Source: Sphingomonas sp. ID1715
GTDB taxonomy: Bacteria > Pseudomonadota > Alphaproteobacteria > Sphingomonadales > Sphingomonadaceae
Reading direction: 5' to 3'
Length of the DNA: 64,000 nucleotides
Assembly (NCBI RefSeq): GCF_013044515.1
Contig: NZ_JABEPR010000001.1
Coordinates: 124,001-188,000 of the forward strand
Positions 45,957-54,160 of this stretch are shown here, one piece after another. The notes under the pieces are model-generated. The model did no database searches and had not been told where the DNA came from. It saw only the letters and a program-made list of their open reading frames with translations. Position 1 is the stretch's first letter, and each line of letters begins with the position of its first letter. Both the position numbers and the translations under genes were made by a program.

Positions 45957-47924
45957 TTAAGATTTCAGCGCCGCAAGGATCCTGGGCGCGATCGCGTCGG
46001 GGGTGAGCCCGAAATGCCTGTAGAGGTCGGCGGCCGGCGCCGACGCACCGAACCCGTCGATGCCGAAGTTGAGGCCGTCCGCGCCGGTAAACCGCTCCCA
46101 GCCCAGTGTCGTTCCGGCCTCGATCGAAACCTTCAGGGCGTCCGGGGGCAGCAGGTCGGCGCGATATTCGGCCGGCTGCGCCTGGAACAGCTCCCAACTG
46201 GGCATCGACACCACGTCGGCGCCGATGCCGGCTGCCTCCAGCAGCTCGCGCACGCCGACGGCGATCTCGACCTCGGACCCGGTCGCCATCAGGATCGCCC
46301 GCCGCGGCTGCTCCGCCGCACGGAGCCGATACGCACCCTTGCCCGCGAGCATGCCGCCTTCAGCGCGAAGTTGCGGCAGGTTCTGCCGGCTGAGCGCGAG
46401 CACCGCCGGTCCCTGTTTGCGGTTCAACGCAAGTGACCAGCACTCGGCCGTCTCGACCGCATCGCAGGGGCGGTAAACATGCAAATTGGGAATCAGCCTC
46501 AGGCTGGTCAGATGCTCGATCGGCTGGTGGGTCGGCCCATCTTCACCCAAGCCGATCGAGTCATGGGTGAGCACATAGATGACCCGGACGCGCTGCAGCG
46601 CCGACAGGCGGATCGCGTTACGCATATAGTCGGCAAAGACGAGAAACGTGCCGCCATAGGGAATGACGCCGCCATGCAGTGCCATTCCATTCATCGCCGC
46701 GGCCATGCCGAACTCGCGAATGCCGTAATAAAGATAGCGACCGGAATAGTCGTCTTTGTTCAGTGGTTTGGTAGCCGCTGTTTTGGTGTTGTTGGAACCG
46801 GTCAGGTCCGCCGATCCGCCGATCAGTTCGGGGATCGAGACCGTGAGCGGCTCCAGCGCCATTTCAGAAGCCTTGCGTGTTGCGACCTTCTGCGGCTCGG
46901 CAAGCAAGCCCGTCAGATAGGTTTGCCCGGCGGTATCGTCCTGCGGCAGGTCGCCGCGCATGCGCCGCTCGAACTCTGCGCGGTCGGCGTGGTTCGCAAG
47001 CCGGGCGGACCAGTCCGCGCGTACGGGCTCACCGCGCTTGCCCGCCTGCAGCCAGGCTTCGCGGATCGCATCCGGGATCACGAACGGCTCGTCGATCCAG
47101 CCGAGCGTCTGACGCGCCGCCGCGACCTCGTCCTTGCCGAGCGGCGAGCCATGGGTCTTCGACGTGCCCTGCTTGTTTGGCGCCCCCTTGCCGATAATCG
47201 TGCGGCAACCGATCAGCGAGGGGCGCGGCTCGGCCAGCGCCGCGTCGATCGCCCGCCGGATGTCGGCAGGATCATGGCCGTCGCACGCGACGAAATGCCA
47301 ACCCGATGCTTCGTAGCGGGCACCGATATCCTCGCTGGTGGACAGGTCCGTCCCGCCGTCGATCGTGATGCGATTATCGTCCCAGAAGACGATCAGCCGG
47401 CCGAGCCCAAGATGCCCGGCAAGGCCCACCGCCTCGTGGTTGATGCCCTCCTGCAGGCAACCGTCACCGGCAATCACCCAGGTGCGGTGATCGACCAGCT
47501 CACCGCCGAATGTCGCATTCAGATGCCGCTCGGCAATCGCCATGCCGACCGCCATCGCAAAGCCCTGGCCCAGCGGCCCGGTCGTGCATTCGATGCCGGG
47601 CAGCTCGAAATTTTCCGGGTGACCCGCACAAGGGCTGCCCAGCTGGCGGAAGTTCTTGATGTCTTCTGTCGTCGGCCGAGCATAGCCTGTCAGGTGCAGC
47701 AGCGCATAGATCAGCATCGATCCATGGCCCGCGGAAAGTACGAAGCGGTCGCGGTCGGGCCAGCCCGGCTCCGCGGGATCGAACTTCAGATACTCAGTAA
47801 ACAACACAGTCGCGACATCCGCCATGCCCATCGGCATGCCGGGATGGCCGGAACTCGCCGCCTCGACCGCATCCATGGCCAAGGCGCGGATCGCGTTGGC
47901 GAGCTGGTCGTGCGAAACGGTCAT
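45957..47924 (-). CDS. tkt: Transketolase
   Basis: The enzyme moves two-carbon units between sugar phosphates using thiamine diphosphate. The 655-residue protein has SSGHPGMPMGMAD, the ThDP motif GDGCLQEGINHEAVGLAGH...WDDNRIT, and the SIGLGEDGPTHQPIEHL segment. The ATG at 47924 opens the first domain. It is the first gene of the tkt-gap-MOSC-pgk-fda run; the divergent region 47925-48064 must hold its promoter and that of the zapA unit. Confidence 0.97.
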   Translation of the reverse strand: MTVSHDQLANAIRALAMDAVEAASSGHPGMPMGMADVATVLFTEYLKFDPAEPGWPDRDRFVLSAGHGSMLIYALLHLTGYARPTTEDIKNFRQLGSPCAGHPENFELPGIECTTGPLGQGFAMAVGMAIAERHLNATFGGELVDHRTWVIAGDGCLQEGINHEAVGLAGHLGLGRLIVFWDDNRITIDGGTDLSTSEDIGARYEASGWHFVACDGHDPADIRRAIDAALAEPRPSLIGCRTIIGKGAPNKQGTSKTHGSPLGKDEVAAARQTLGWIDEPFVIPDAIREAWLQAGKRGEPVRADWSARLANHADRAEFERRMRGDLPQDDTAGQTYLTGLLAEPQKVATRKASEMALEPLTVSIPELIGGSADLTGSNNTKTAATKPLNKDDYSGRYLYYGIREFGMAAAMNGMALHGGVIPYGGTFLVFADYMRNAIRLSALQRVRVIYVLTHDSIGLGEDGPTHQPIEHLTSLRLIPNLHVYRPCDAVETAECWSLALNRKQGPAVLALSRQNLPQLRAEGGMLAGKGAYRLRAAEQPRRAILMATGSEVEIAVGVRELLEAAGIGADVVSMPSWELFQAQPAEYRADLLPPDALKVSIEAGTTLGWERFTGADGLNFGIDGFGASAPAADLYRHFGLTPDAIAPRILAALKS

Positions 47925-48064
47925 GTGCGGTCCCGAGGACGTGGAGGAGAGGACGCATGAGTCGCGTCCGGGCGCCGGTGCTTTGCGACCTTCGCTGCGG
48001 TGCGTCAACCGCCGCTGCGGAACCGGCGTTTGCGTCGGCGCTTATCCGTGCTAGTTAATATTCC

Positions 48065-48256
48065 GTGACAAACGACCGGCTCGCCAAGGCAATCGGACGG
48101 CTCGACCAGGCGCTCGCGCGGGTGGAAAGGGCATCGGACCGCGTCGCCGCACGTCCCGATCCCGAATTCGCGAGACTGGTGCAGAGGCATGCGCGATTGC
48201 GGGAGCGGGCGCAGGAGGCGATCCGGGCGATCGATCGGCTGACGGGAGCCGCGTGA
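48065..48256 (+). CDS. Small coiled-coil protein upstream of zapA, ZauP-like candidate
   Basis: The 63-residue protein begins with GTG and is nearly all heptad-type helix (LDQALARVERASDRVA, ARLRERAQEAIRAIDRL). In Caulobacter, the coiled-coil partner of ZapA called ZauP is encoded just before zapA, which matches this order with a 21-nt gap. The assignment is by context and coiled-coil character, not by domain match, and the protein is shorter than Caulobacter ZauP as I recall it. Confidence 0.6.
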   Translation: MTNDRLAKAIGRLDQALARVERASDRVAARPDPEFARLVQRHARLRERAQEAIRAIDRLTGAA

Positions 48257-48277
48257 GCCGGCTCTTACGGGGGGACT

Positions 48278-48601
48278 ATGGCCGAAGTGACGATCGAAGT
48301 CGGCGGGCGCCGCTATGACGTAGCCTGCCGCGATGGCGAGGAAGAACAACTCCGGCATCTCGCGCGCCTGCTCGACGAGAAGGCGACACAGGCCCGGTCG
48401 GCAGTGGGTAGTGTCAACGAGGCGCGGCAGCTGCTGATCGCCGGCCTGCTGCTCGCCGACGAGTTGCAGGACCTGCGGAACACCGCGCATGCACCGCTTC
48501 CGCCCGATGCCGACGCGGCACTGGCCGATGCGGTCGAACAACTCGCCAGTCGGGTGGAAACGCTCGCCGAGCATCTTGAGAGCCGGGCCGTAACTGCCTA
48601 G
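48278..48601 (+). CDS. zapA: Cell division protein ZapA
   Basis: ZapA bundles FtsZ filaments and focuses the Z ring. The 107-residue protein has the N-terminal VTIEVGGRRYDVACRDGEEEQLRHLARLLDEK and a C-terminal coiled coil. The start follows GGGGGA. The TAG stop is only a few nt before the 6S RNA. Confidence 0.94.
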   Translation: MAEVTIEVGGRRYDVACRDGEEEQLRHLARLLDEKATQARSAVGSVNEARQLLIAGLLLADELQDLRNTAHAPLPPDADAALADAVEQLASRVETLAEHLESRAVTA

Positions 48602-48604
48602 ATT

Positions 48605-48772
48605 GGTCGTGACGGGTACTGCCTGGTGCGAGCCTCAGCATTATCCCTGAGCCGATTACAGATCCTTGGGGGCTGTCCCTGGCCGGGCCCTGGCCCGATC
48701 CACATGGTTCCCACCTGACGTTTGGGCGTCAGAGGATATTCCTGGCCAACGGCCTTGGCGGTCCCGTCACCT
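48605..48772 (+). ncRNA. ssrS: 6S RNA
   Basis: 6S RNA mimics an open promoter and binds the housekeeping RNA polymerase holoenzyme. The two ends pair: GTGACGGG (48609-48616) with CCCGTCAC (48763-48770), extended by CTGCC with GGCGG. The internal TCCCTGAGCCGATTA closely matches the TCCCCTGAGCCGATA side of E. coli 6S, and the length of about 165 nt is typical. It follows zapA as in many proteobacteria. Exact ends are estimated from the pairing. Confidence 0.85.
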
Positions 48773-49525
48773 TCAGCTTTTCGTCCGTACTTCCAGGCAG
48801 TCGCGTTTCTGGCGGCGCTGATTGGCGCAAAAGCGCTCGGCTGCGGCACGCGAAGGAAAGCCGGCCAGACGCAGCCGGGTGATCGCGCGATCGGTCCGGA
48901 AGCTGGGCTGGAAGCTCCCGGCGAGTCGGGGCCGCAACTCTTGCCATAGACGCCGAGCATTGCCCGGGACGGCAAAGGCGCCAAGCTGCACTTCCCATTC
49001 GGACAAGGGCTTTGCCGGCGCGATCTGGGGCGCCTGCACTGTCACCCGAGGAGCAGGTTGCACGGGTACCACGGCCGGCGTCGCCATGATCGCCAGCGCC
49101 TCCCTCGCAGCCGGCAAGCCGGAGCGGGCTGCGCGCGTCATCAGCGCTTTGGCCTGGGCCGGGTCCGGCGGCGCGATTTCGCCGGCAAAGTAAATGGTGC
49201 CAAGCGCATATTGCGCGCGCGCATCCCCCGCTTGTGCCGCCGCCTTCAGCCACGGGAGCGCGTCCCTGCCCTTACCGTCCTGGAACAGCACGAGTCCGAG
49301 TTCGCCGCCGGCCTTCGGGTGGCCGAGCTGTGCCGCCTTTTCCAGCCAGCGCGCCGCTTCGCGCGTATCGAGCGGCGCCTCGTCACCAAGCTTATAGGCG
49401 CGCCCCAGAGCAAAGGCCGCTTCGCGATCGCCCGATATGGCGGCCCGCTTCAGCTCCTCCAGCGTCGGCTGCCCCATCGCTGCCGCCATCGCCAAAAGGC
49501 TCGCCAACGCAATCTTCAGCGCCAT
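48773..49525 (-). CDS. Exported Sel1-repeat and SPOR-domain protein
   Basis: The 250-residue protein has a signal peptide, three to four Sel1/TPR-like repeats (AALGRAYKLGDEAPLD-type units between about 20 and 135) and a C-terminal SPOR domain (about 178-245, WEVQLGAFAVPGNARRLW) that binds denuded septal peptidoglycan. It probably acts at division sites. Its stop codon directly abuts the 3' end of the convergent 6S RNA. Confidence 0.85.
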   Translation of the reverse strand: MALKIALASLLAMAAAMGQPTLEELKRAAISGDREAAFALGRAYKLGDEAPLDTREAARWLEKAAQLGHPKAGGELGLVLFQDGKGRDALPWLKAAAQAGDARAQYALGTIYFAGEIAPPDPAQAKALMTRAARSGLPAAREALAIMATPAVVPVQPAPRVTVQAPQIAPAKPLSEWEVQLGAFAVPGNARRLWQELRPRLAGSFQPSFRTDRAITRLRLAGFPSRAAAERFCANQRRQKRDCLEVRTKS

Positions 49526-49576
49526 GCCCCTTCCCCGCTGCCCGCAAACATGCCCGGACGGAAGGATGAGCGCAAC

Positions 49577-49846
49577 TCACCCCATTGCGAGCGAAGCAAG
49601 GCCGATCGCGAGGCCCGCATGCGCCGAGGCAATCAGCAGCAGGTAGGTGGCAAAAGGCTGTTTGCGGGTCTTGTGACGCAGCAGCCGCTGCCCCAGCACG
49701 GCGCCGAACGAGCCGCCGACCAGCGCCAGGCCGAGCAGCTGGCGCTCCGGCGTTCGGCGGCGACCCAGCACCGCGCTCTGCTTGTCATGCCAGAAGGCGC
49801 CAAAGGCCCAAAGGTTGAGCAGGGCCAGACTGAGCGCGATCCGCAT
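49577..49846 (-). CDS. DUF1294 family membrane protein
   Basis: The 89-residue protein has three hydrophobic segments and the motif DKQSAVLGRRRTPERQLL...GGSFGAVLGQRLLRHKTRK, characteristic of the small DUF1294 family, of unknown function. It stands alone between the SPOR protein and fabG. Confidence 0.88.
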   Translation of the reverse strand: MRIALSLALLNLWAFGAFWHDKQSAVLGRRRTPERQLLGLALVGGSFGAVLGQRLLRHKTRKQPFATYLLLIASAHAGLAIGLASLAMG

Positions 49847-49888
49847 GGGCAGGAACTAGCGGTCGGAAGCTTCCGCCTCGTTACCGCC

Positions 49889-50629
49889 TCAGATCATCGC
49901 CATACCGCCATTCACATGCAGCGTCTGGCCGGTGACGTAGCTCGCCTCCTTGCTCGCCAGATAGGCCACCGCAGCGCCCACATCGCCACCTTCACCGAGC
50001 CGCCCCGCTGGGATCCGGCCAGTCAGCGCTTCCTTCTGCGCGTCCGGTAGCGCGTCCGTCATCGGCGAGGTGATGAAGCCGGGAGCAACGCAGTTCACCG
50101 TGATGCCGCGGCTGGCGAGTTCCTGGGCCAGCGCCTTAGACATCGCGGTCAGGGCGCCCTTCGACGCCGCATAATTGGCTTGGCCCGGATTGCCGGTCGT
50201 GCCCACCACCGAGGTGATCGAAATGATGCGGCCGAAGCGCGCCTTCATCATCGGCTTGGCGGCGGCACGGCAAAGTCGGAACGCGGCCTCGAGATTGACG
50301 CGGATCACCTGATCCCATTCCTCATCCTTCATGCGCAGGATCAGGTTGTCGCGCGTGACACCCGCATTGTTGACGAGAATGTCCAGCTTGCCGCCAAGCG
50401 CCTCGACGGCCTGGGGCACCAGCGCATCGACAGCCGCAGGGTCCGATAGGTTGCACGGCAAGATGACCGCCTCGCCACCCACCTGCCCCGCGACGTCGCG
50501 CAAAGCTTCCTCACGTGTACCCGACAAGGCCAACCGCGCGCCCTGCGCCGAAAGCGCCTTTGCGATCGCCGACCCAATACCCCCCGACGCCCCAGTCACG
50601 AGCGCGGTCATTCCGCTGAGATCGAACAT
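49889..50629 (-). CDS. fabG: 3-oxoacyl-[acyl-carrier-protein] reductase
   Basis: FabG reduces 3-ketoacyl-ACP with NADPH in fatty acid elongation. The 246-residue SDR protein has TGASGGIGSAIAKAL, the NNAG motif in LVNNAGVTRDN, the catalytic serine in ISITSVVG and YAASKGAL, and the family end HVNGGMAMI. A strong AGGAGT site precedes the ATG. It follows fabD with a GxxExxY gene between. Confidence 0.96.
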   Translation of the reverse strand: MFDLSGMTALVTGASGGIGSAIAKALSAQGARLALSGTREEALRDVAGQVGGEAVILPCNLSDPAAVDALVPQAVEALGGKLDILVNNAGVTRDNLILRMKDEEWDQVIRVNLEAAFRLCRAAAKPMMKARFGRIISITSVVGTTGNPGQANYAASKGALTAMSKALAQELASRGITVNCVAPGFITSPMTDALPDAQKEALTGRIPAGRLGEGGDVGAAVAYLASKEASYVTGQTLHVNGGMAMI

Positions 50630-50633
50630 GTTC

Positions 50634-51059
50634 TTACTCCTGTATTTGGTTCGCGCAGAGACGCGGAGTCGCAGAGGGGCCGTGCTGGTTGATCAATCTG
50701 CGGACATTATCCTTGAGCACTGCTCCACCGAAGTTGATAAGCAGCCCCAAAGGCTGGCCCGTCAGTCTAAGATAGGTCAGCAGCTGCTTGGCATGGGCCG
50801 CATTCAGTCTTTCGACCGACTTGATTTCGACGAGAAGTCTATTGTCGACAAGCAGGTCGATCCGAAACGCACCCTCAAACCGTAGGCCGTCAAACGCGAT
50901 GTCGATTGGCCTTTGACGCTCGACGGCATATCCCTTTCGCGCGAGCCAACCGGCAAGCACCGTTTCATACACGCTTTCCAGCAGACCGGGCCCAAGCTCC
51001 TGATGCAGCCTGAAGGCTGCATCCACGACGTCCCCGCTTACAAGATTGATGTCTTTCAA
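50634..51059 (-). CDS. GxxExxY family protein inserted between fabD and fabG
   Basis: The 141-residue protein has HQELGPGLLESVYETVLAGWL, the GxxExxY signature, then FRIDLLVDNRLLVEIKSVERL, a PDDEXK-like D...ExK nuclease core. Members are small proteins of unknown role. It starts with TTG (LKDINLVSG), about 10 nt after the inverted repeat and with a plausible AGGGA site. The last residues (PRLCANQIQE) are encoded by the other inverted repeat. The gene separates two genes that are normally adjacent, which suggests a recent arrival. Confidence 0.85.
   Translation of the reverse strand: MKDINLVSGDVVDAAFRLHQELGPGLLESVYETVLAGWLARKGYAVERQRPIDIAFDGLRFEGAFRIDLLVDNRLLVEIKSVERLNAAHAKQLLTYLRLTGQPLGLLINFGGAVLKDNVRRLINQHGPSATPRLCANQIQE
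50645..50677. repeat. Inverted repeat, left copy, beside the GxxExxY gene
   Basis: This copy contains GGTTCGCGCAGAGACGC and matches the reverse complement of 51070-51103 at about 29 of 33 positions. It covers the 3' end of the GxxExxY gene and stops just before the fabG ribosome binding site. Confidence 0.8.
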
Positions 51060-51069
51060 TCGCCAGGTC

Positions 51070-51103
51070 CCTCAGCGTCTCTGCGTCTCTGTGCGAACCT
51101 AAA
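51070..51103. repeat. Inverted repeat, right copy, beside the GxxExxY gene
   Basis: The 34-nt copy (GCGTCTCTGCGTCTCTGTGC core) pairs with 50645-50677 and overlaps the fabD stop codon. Together they bracket the GxxExxY gene at a distance of about 390 nt, as terminal inverted repeats of a mobile unit would. Confidence 0.8.
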
Positions 51104-52031
51104 GCGATTTTGTGAGCTGCTCCACGTCGTCCATGCTCACGACGCTCAGCGCTTCGGCGTCGGGGACGATGCGCTTGATCATGGGGCCGAGGACCTTGCC
51201 GCCGAACTCGACGAAATGGTGGACACCGGCTTCCTGCATGGCGAGTACGCTTTCCCGCCAGCGGACGGTGCCGGTGACCTGATCGACGAGCAGGCGCTTG
51301 ATCTCGTCGGGTGCTCCCACGGGTGCGGCGGTGACGTTGGCGAAGACGGGGACCAGCGGCGCGCGGAGATCGGCCTTGCCAAGGGCATCCGCCATCGCGT
51401 CTGCGGCCGGCTGCATAAGCGGGCAGTGGAACGGCGCGGAGACCGGGAGCGGCATCGCCCGCCCCCCGGCCGACTTGACCAGTTCCGAAGCGCGCTCGAT
51501 CGCCGCTTTGTGGCCGGAGATGACCACCTGTCCCGGCGCATTGTCGTTGGCCACGGTGCAGACCTCGCCCTGTGCCGCCTGGCCGGCAATGTCGGCGACC
51601 TGGTCGAAGTCAAGCTTCAGGATCGCGGCCATCGCCCCTTCGCCGACCGGCACGGCCGCCTGCATCGCCTGCCCACGCAGCTTCAGCAGCCGCGCGGTCG
51701 TGGTCAGGTCGATCGCCTCGGCCGCGCACAGCGCCGTATATTCACCGAGCGAATGGCCGGCGACGAAATCCGCCTTGTCGGCGAGGCGAACGCCCCCTTC
51801 CCGCTCCAGCACCCGCAGCGTCGCGATCGCATTGGCCATGATCGCCGGCTGGGCATTTTCGGTCAGCGTCAGCGTATCGGCGGGCCCGTCGGCCATCAGC
51901 CGGAACAGGTTCTGGCCGAGTGCCTCGTCGACCTCCTGAAACACTTCGCGGGCGACGCCGCTGGCGTCGGCGAGCGCCTGCCCCATGCCGACCGCTTGGC
52001 TGCCCTGACCCGGAAAGATGAATGCGCGCAT
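51099..52031 (-). CDS. fabD: Malonyl-CoA:ACP transacylase
   Basis: FabD loads malonate from CoA onto acyl carrier protein. The 310-residue protein has FIFPGQGSQAVGMG and the nucleophile motif GHSLGEYTALCAAEA. The ATG at 52031 begins the domain. The stop TAG lies inside the right inverted repeat. Confidence 0.95.
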   Translation of the reverse strand: MRAFIFPGQGSQAVGMGQALADASGVAREVFQEVDEALGQNLFRLMADGPADTLTLTENAQPAIMANAIATLRVLEREGGVRLADKADFVAGHSLGEYTALCAAEAIDLTTTARLLKLRGQAMQAAVPVGEGAMAAILKLDFDQVADIAGQAAQGEVCTVANDNAPGQVVISGHKAAIERASELVKSAGGRAMPLPVSAPFHCPLMQPAADAMADALGKADLRAPLVPVFANVTAAPVGAPDEIKRLLVDQVTGTVRWRESVLAMQEAGVHHFVEFGGKVLGPMIKRIVPDAEALSVVSMDDVEQLTKSL

Positions 52032-52068
52032 GTCTGACCCCTTGTCGAAGGGGGTGCGGGTAGAAAGG

Positions 52069-53253
52069 TCAGGTCGCCGATGCAAGCGGCGGACGACGGC
52101 TCCAGCCCGGCGCAGGCGGCCGGGGCAAGCGCGCTTCGGGGATCAGCTGCCTAAGCTTGCGTGCGAAGCTGCGCAGGCAGACCTCGCTCTCGCCGAGCGG
52201 CCCCGCCACATAGCTGGGCGACACCATGCCGGCCTGCACCCGCTCGATCAGCTTGGTGTCCTCGGCGTTGACCTGCCGGTTGATGCGCCAGTTGAGATAG
52301 CGCGCGGCGCGCATCTCGCGCCGCTCGTCGGGCAGTGCATAGCTGATCTCGCGGATGGTGGTGGTCGTCGGCCCCGTCGGCAGGAACTGCATGAAGTCGA
52401 TCTGGTCCGGGTAGATGTCGAAGGCGACATTCGGCCAAAGCTTGTAGTAGAGCCACAGCCGTTGTTGCGCCTCGGGCAGGTGATCGACGCGTGGCAGCAG
52501 GCGCTGATAGGCGCGCTCGCTCGGATTTGCCGACAGTCGGTCGACCAGCAGGCCCGACATGCGGTCGACATGTTCGTTGGCCTCGATCTCATAGGATCGC
52601 CCGAACAGACGCGTGAGCCCCGGATGGCCGACCGGGATGTGCAGCCCATCCGAATAATTGTCGGCAATCGTCTTCCAGTTGAGCGCGCGCGGGCGCAGCG
52701 TGACGCGTCCGATCGGCTGCAGATCTTCCAGGCGATACGGCGCGATCTCATCCTCATAGGGAGCCATCATCTCGGCCACCGCCGGCGCACCGGGCTCGAG
52801 CGTCACGAAGACGAAGCCGCGCCACACCTCCAAGGTGATCGGCACCAGGCCGAGCTTTGCCTGATCGAGACCGGGATATTCGCTCTTCACCGGCACGCCG
52901 GTGAGGCGGCCATCGAGGTCATAGGTCCAAGCGTGGTACGGACAGACTAATCTTTTCGCGCAACCGGCCTCGCCATCGACCAGTCGGGAGCCGCGATGGC
53001 GGCAGACATTGGCGAAGGCCCGCACCACGCCGTCATCGCCGCGCAAGACGATGACGCTCTCCCCCAGATAGTCGAGACTCCGCCAATCGCCGGGATGGGC
53101 GAGCTCGTTGAGGTGGCAGACGACCTGGGGCGCCGCCCTCAGGAACCGCGCCCGCTCCGCCTCGAAGAACTCGGAATCGTGATAGAGCCAGCCGGGAAGC
53201 GACAGGTGATCGTCGGGGTCAACGCCGAGCGCGAGATGGGGCGCAGTGCTCAT
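52069..53253 (-). CDS. Rieske-type aromatic ring-hydroxylating oxygenase alpha subunit
   Basis: The 394-residue protein has a Rieske [2Fe-2S] site CRHRG...CPYHAWTY and the mononuclear iron ligands in DNYSDGLHIPVGH, with a distal aspartate further along. This layout belongs to the choline/carnitine/glycine-betaine and aromatic-acid oxygenase branch. The substrate is not evident and no reductase or beta subunit is adjacent, so a partner must be elsewhere. Confidence 0.9.
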   Translation of the reverse strand: MSTAPHLALGVDPDDHLSLPGWLYHDSEFFEAERARFLRAAPQVVCHLNELAHPGDWRSLDYLGESVIVLRGDDGVVRAFANVCRHRGSRLVDGEAGCAKRLVCPYHAWTYDLDGRLTGVPVKSEYPGLDQAKLGLVPITLEVWRGFVFVTLEPGAPAVAEMMAPYEDEIAPYRLEDLQPIGRVTLRPRALNWKTIADNYSDGLHIPVGHPGLTRLFGRSYEIEANEHVDRMSGLLVDRLSANPSERAYQRLLPRVDHLPEAQQRLWLYYKLWPNVAFDIYPDQIDFMQFLPTGPTTTTIREISYALPDERREMRAARYLNWRINRQVNAEDTKLIERVQAGMVSPSYVAGPLGESEVCLRSFARKLRQLIPEARLPRPPAPGWSRRPPLASAT

Positions 53254-53304
53254 GGGTGTTCTCTACTCCCGACGACGCTCCTCCGAAAGCCTGAGGCAAT
53301 GCCC

Positions 53305-54003
53305 TTACCTGGCACCTTTGCGATAATAGCCGCCGCAGACGCGGTTCAGCCCGAACAGATCGCTGCCAGTCCCGAATTTCGCATCGGCAAAGGTCACCGC
53401 TTTGGGCGCGACGCTGGTGTTGGGCATCCGCACTTTCATCATTGCCGCGACCGCCACCAGGTCATCTTCCGAAACTGGCGCAAAGGCGGGCGGGGCCACG
53501 GTATCGAAGAAATGCACCGCCTCGCTGTTCCGCGACGTGATCCGCCCGGACGTGATGGCGAGCCGTTCAAGCTCCGTAACATGTTTCCTGGCGTCGAAGT
53601 CGCCGAGATAGAGCACTTCGCCGGCGCGGACCGTGAACTGACGGCTGCCACCGTTGAAGCACACTGCCCAATAATCCTGCCGCGACAGGCTGCCGAACAC
53701 ATAGGTGCCCGGTTCGACGTCGGACACATAATAGCCATCGTAGAGCAGCTTCGGCTTGGCAGCGATCGAGCGGCCTGCACCGAACAGGCCTTTCATCACG
53801 CCCTCTGCCGGGTCGTAAGGGGCGATATGCAGACGATAGGCCGACTGGACCGTGGGCGGTACCGGCAGCTGCGGCGACTTGAAGATAATCGCCGCCATTT
53901 TCGATTCCGGCGTGATCGCAATCTTCTCCGCCCTTTGCTCGGCGTTCGTCATGGCGGGAGAAATAAGCACGGCCAGCGCGCATAAGTGACGTGAAAGCTT
54001 CAT
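53305..54003 (-). CDS. Exported protein of unknown function
   Basis: The 232-residue protein has a signal peptide (LSRHLCALAVLISPAMTNA). The mature part has GTYVFGSLSRQDYWAVCFNGGSRQFTVRAGEVLYLGDF, a beta-rich region resembling DUF2846-like proteins, and a late cysteine in RVCGGYYRKG. I do not recognise a family with confidence. It is isolated between the Rieske oxygenase and the amidohydrolase. Confidence 0.7.
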   Translation of the reverse strand: MKLSRHLCALAVLISPAMTNAEQRAEKIAITPESKMAAIIFKSPQLPVPPTVQSAYRLHIAPYDPAEGVMKGLFGAGRSIAAKPKLLYDGYYVSDVEPGTYVFGSLSRQDYWAVCFNGGSRQFTVRAGEVLYLGDFDARKHVTELERLAITSGRITSRNSEAVHFFDTVAPPAFAPVSEDDLVAVAAMMKVRMPNTSVAPKAVTFADAKFGTGSDLFGLNRVCGGYYRKGAR

Positions 54004-54160
54004 GTTTCCCCTGAACGACGTGTCGGGCTAGCCCGATAGCGCGAGATGATCAACGAAAGGTTCCGGGCCTGGCATCCCTCGGCTCTCCTCCGAGGCAACA
54101 GAGAGGGATGGTCGCACGCTGCTGGTGTGATAGCCTCGCGCATATAAAAGGAGAGGACAC

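Noticed and set aside
45084-47960. Long plus-strand frames over gap and tkt
   Set aside because: Antisense to gap and tkt with canonical catalytic motifs.
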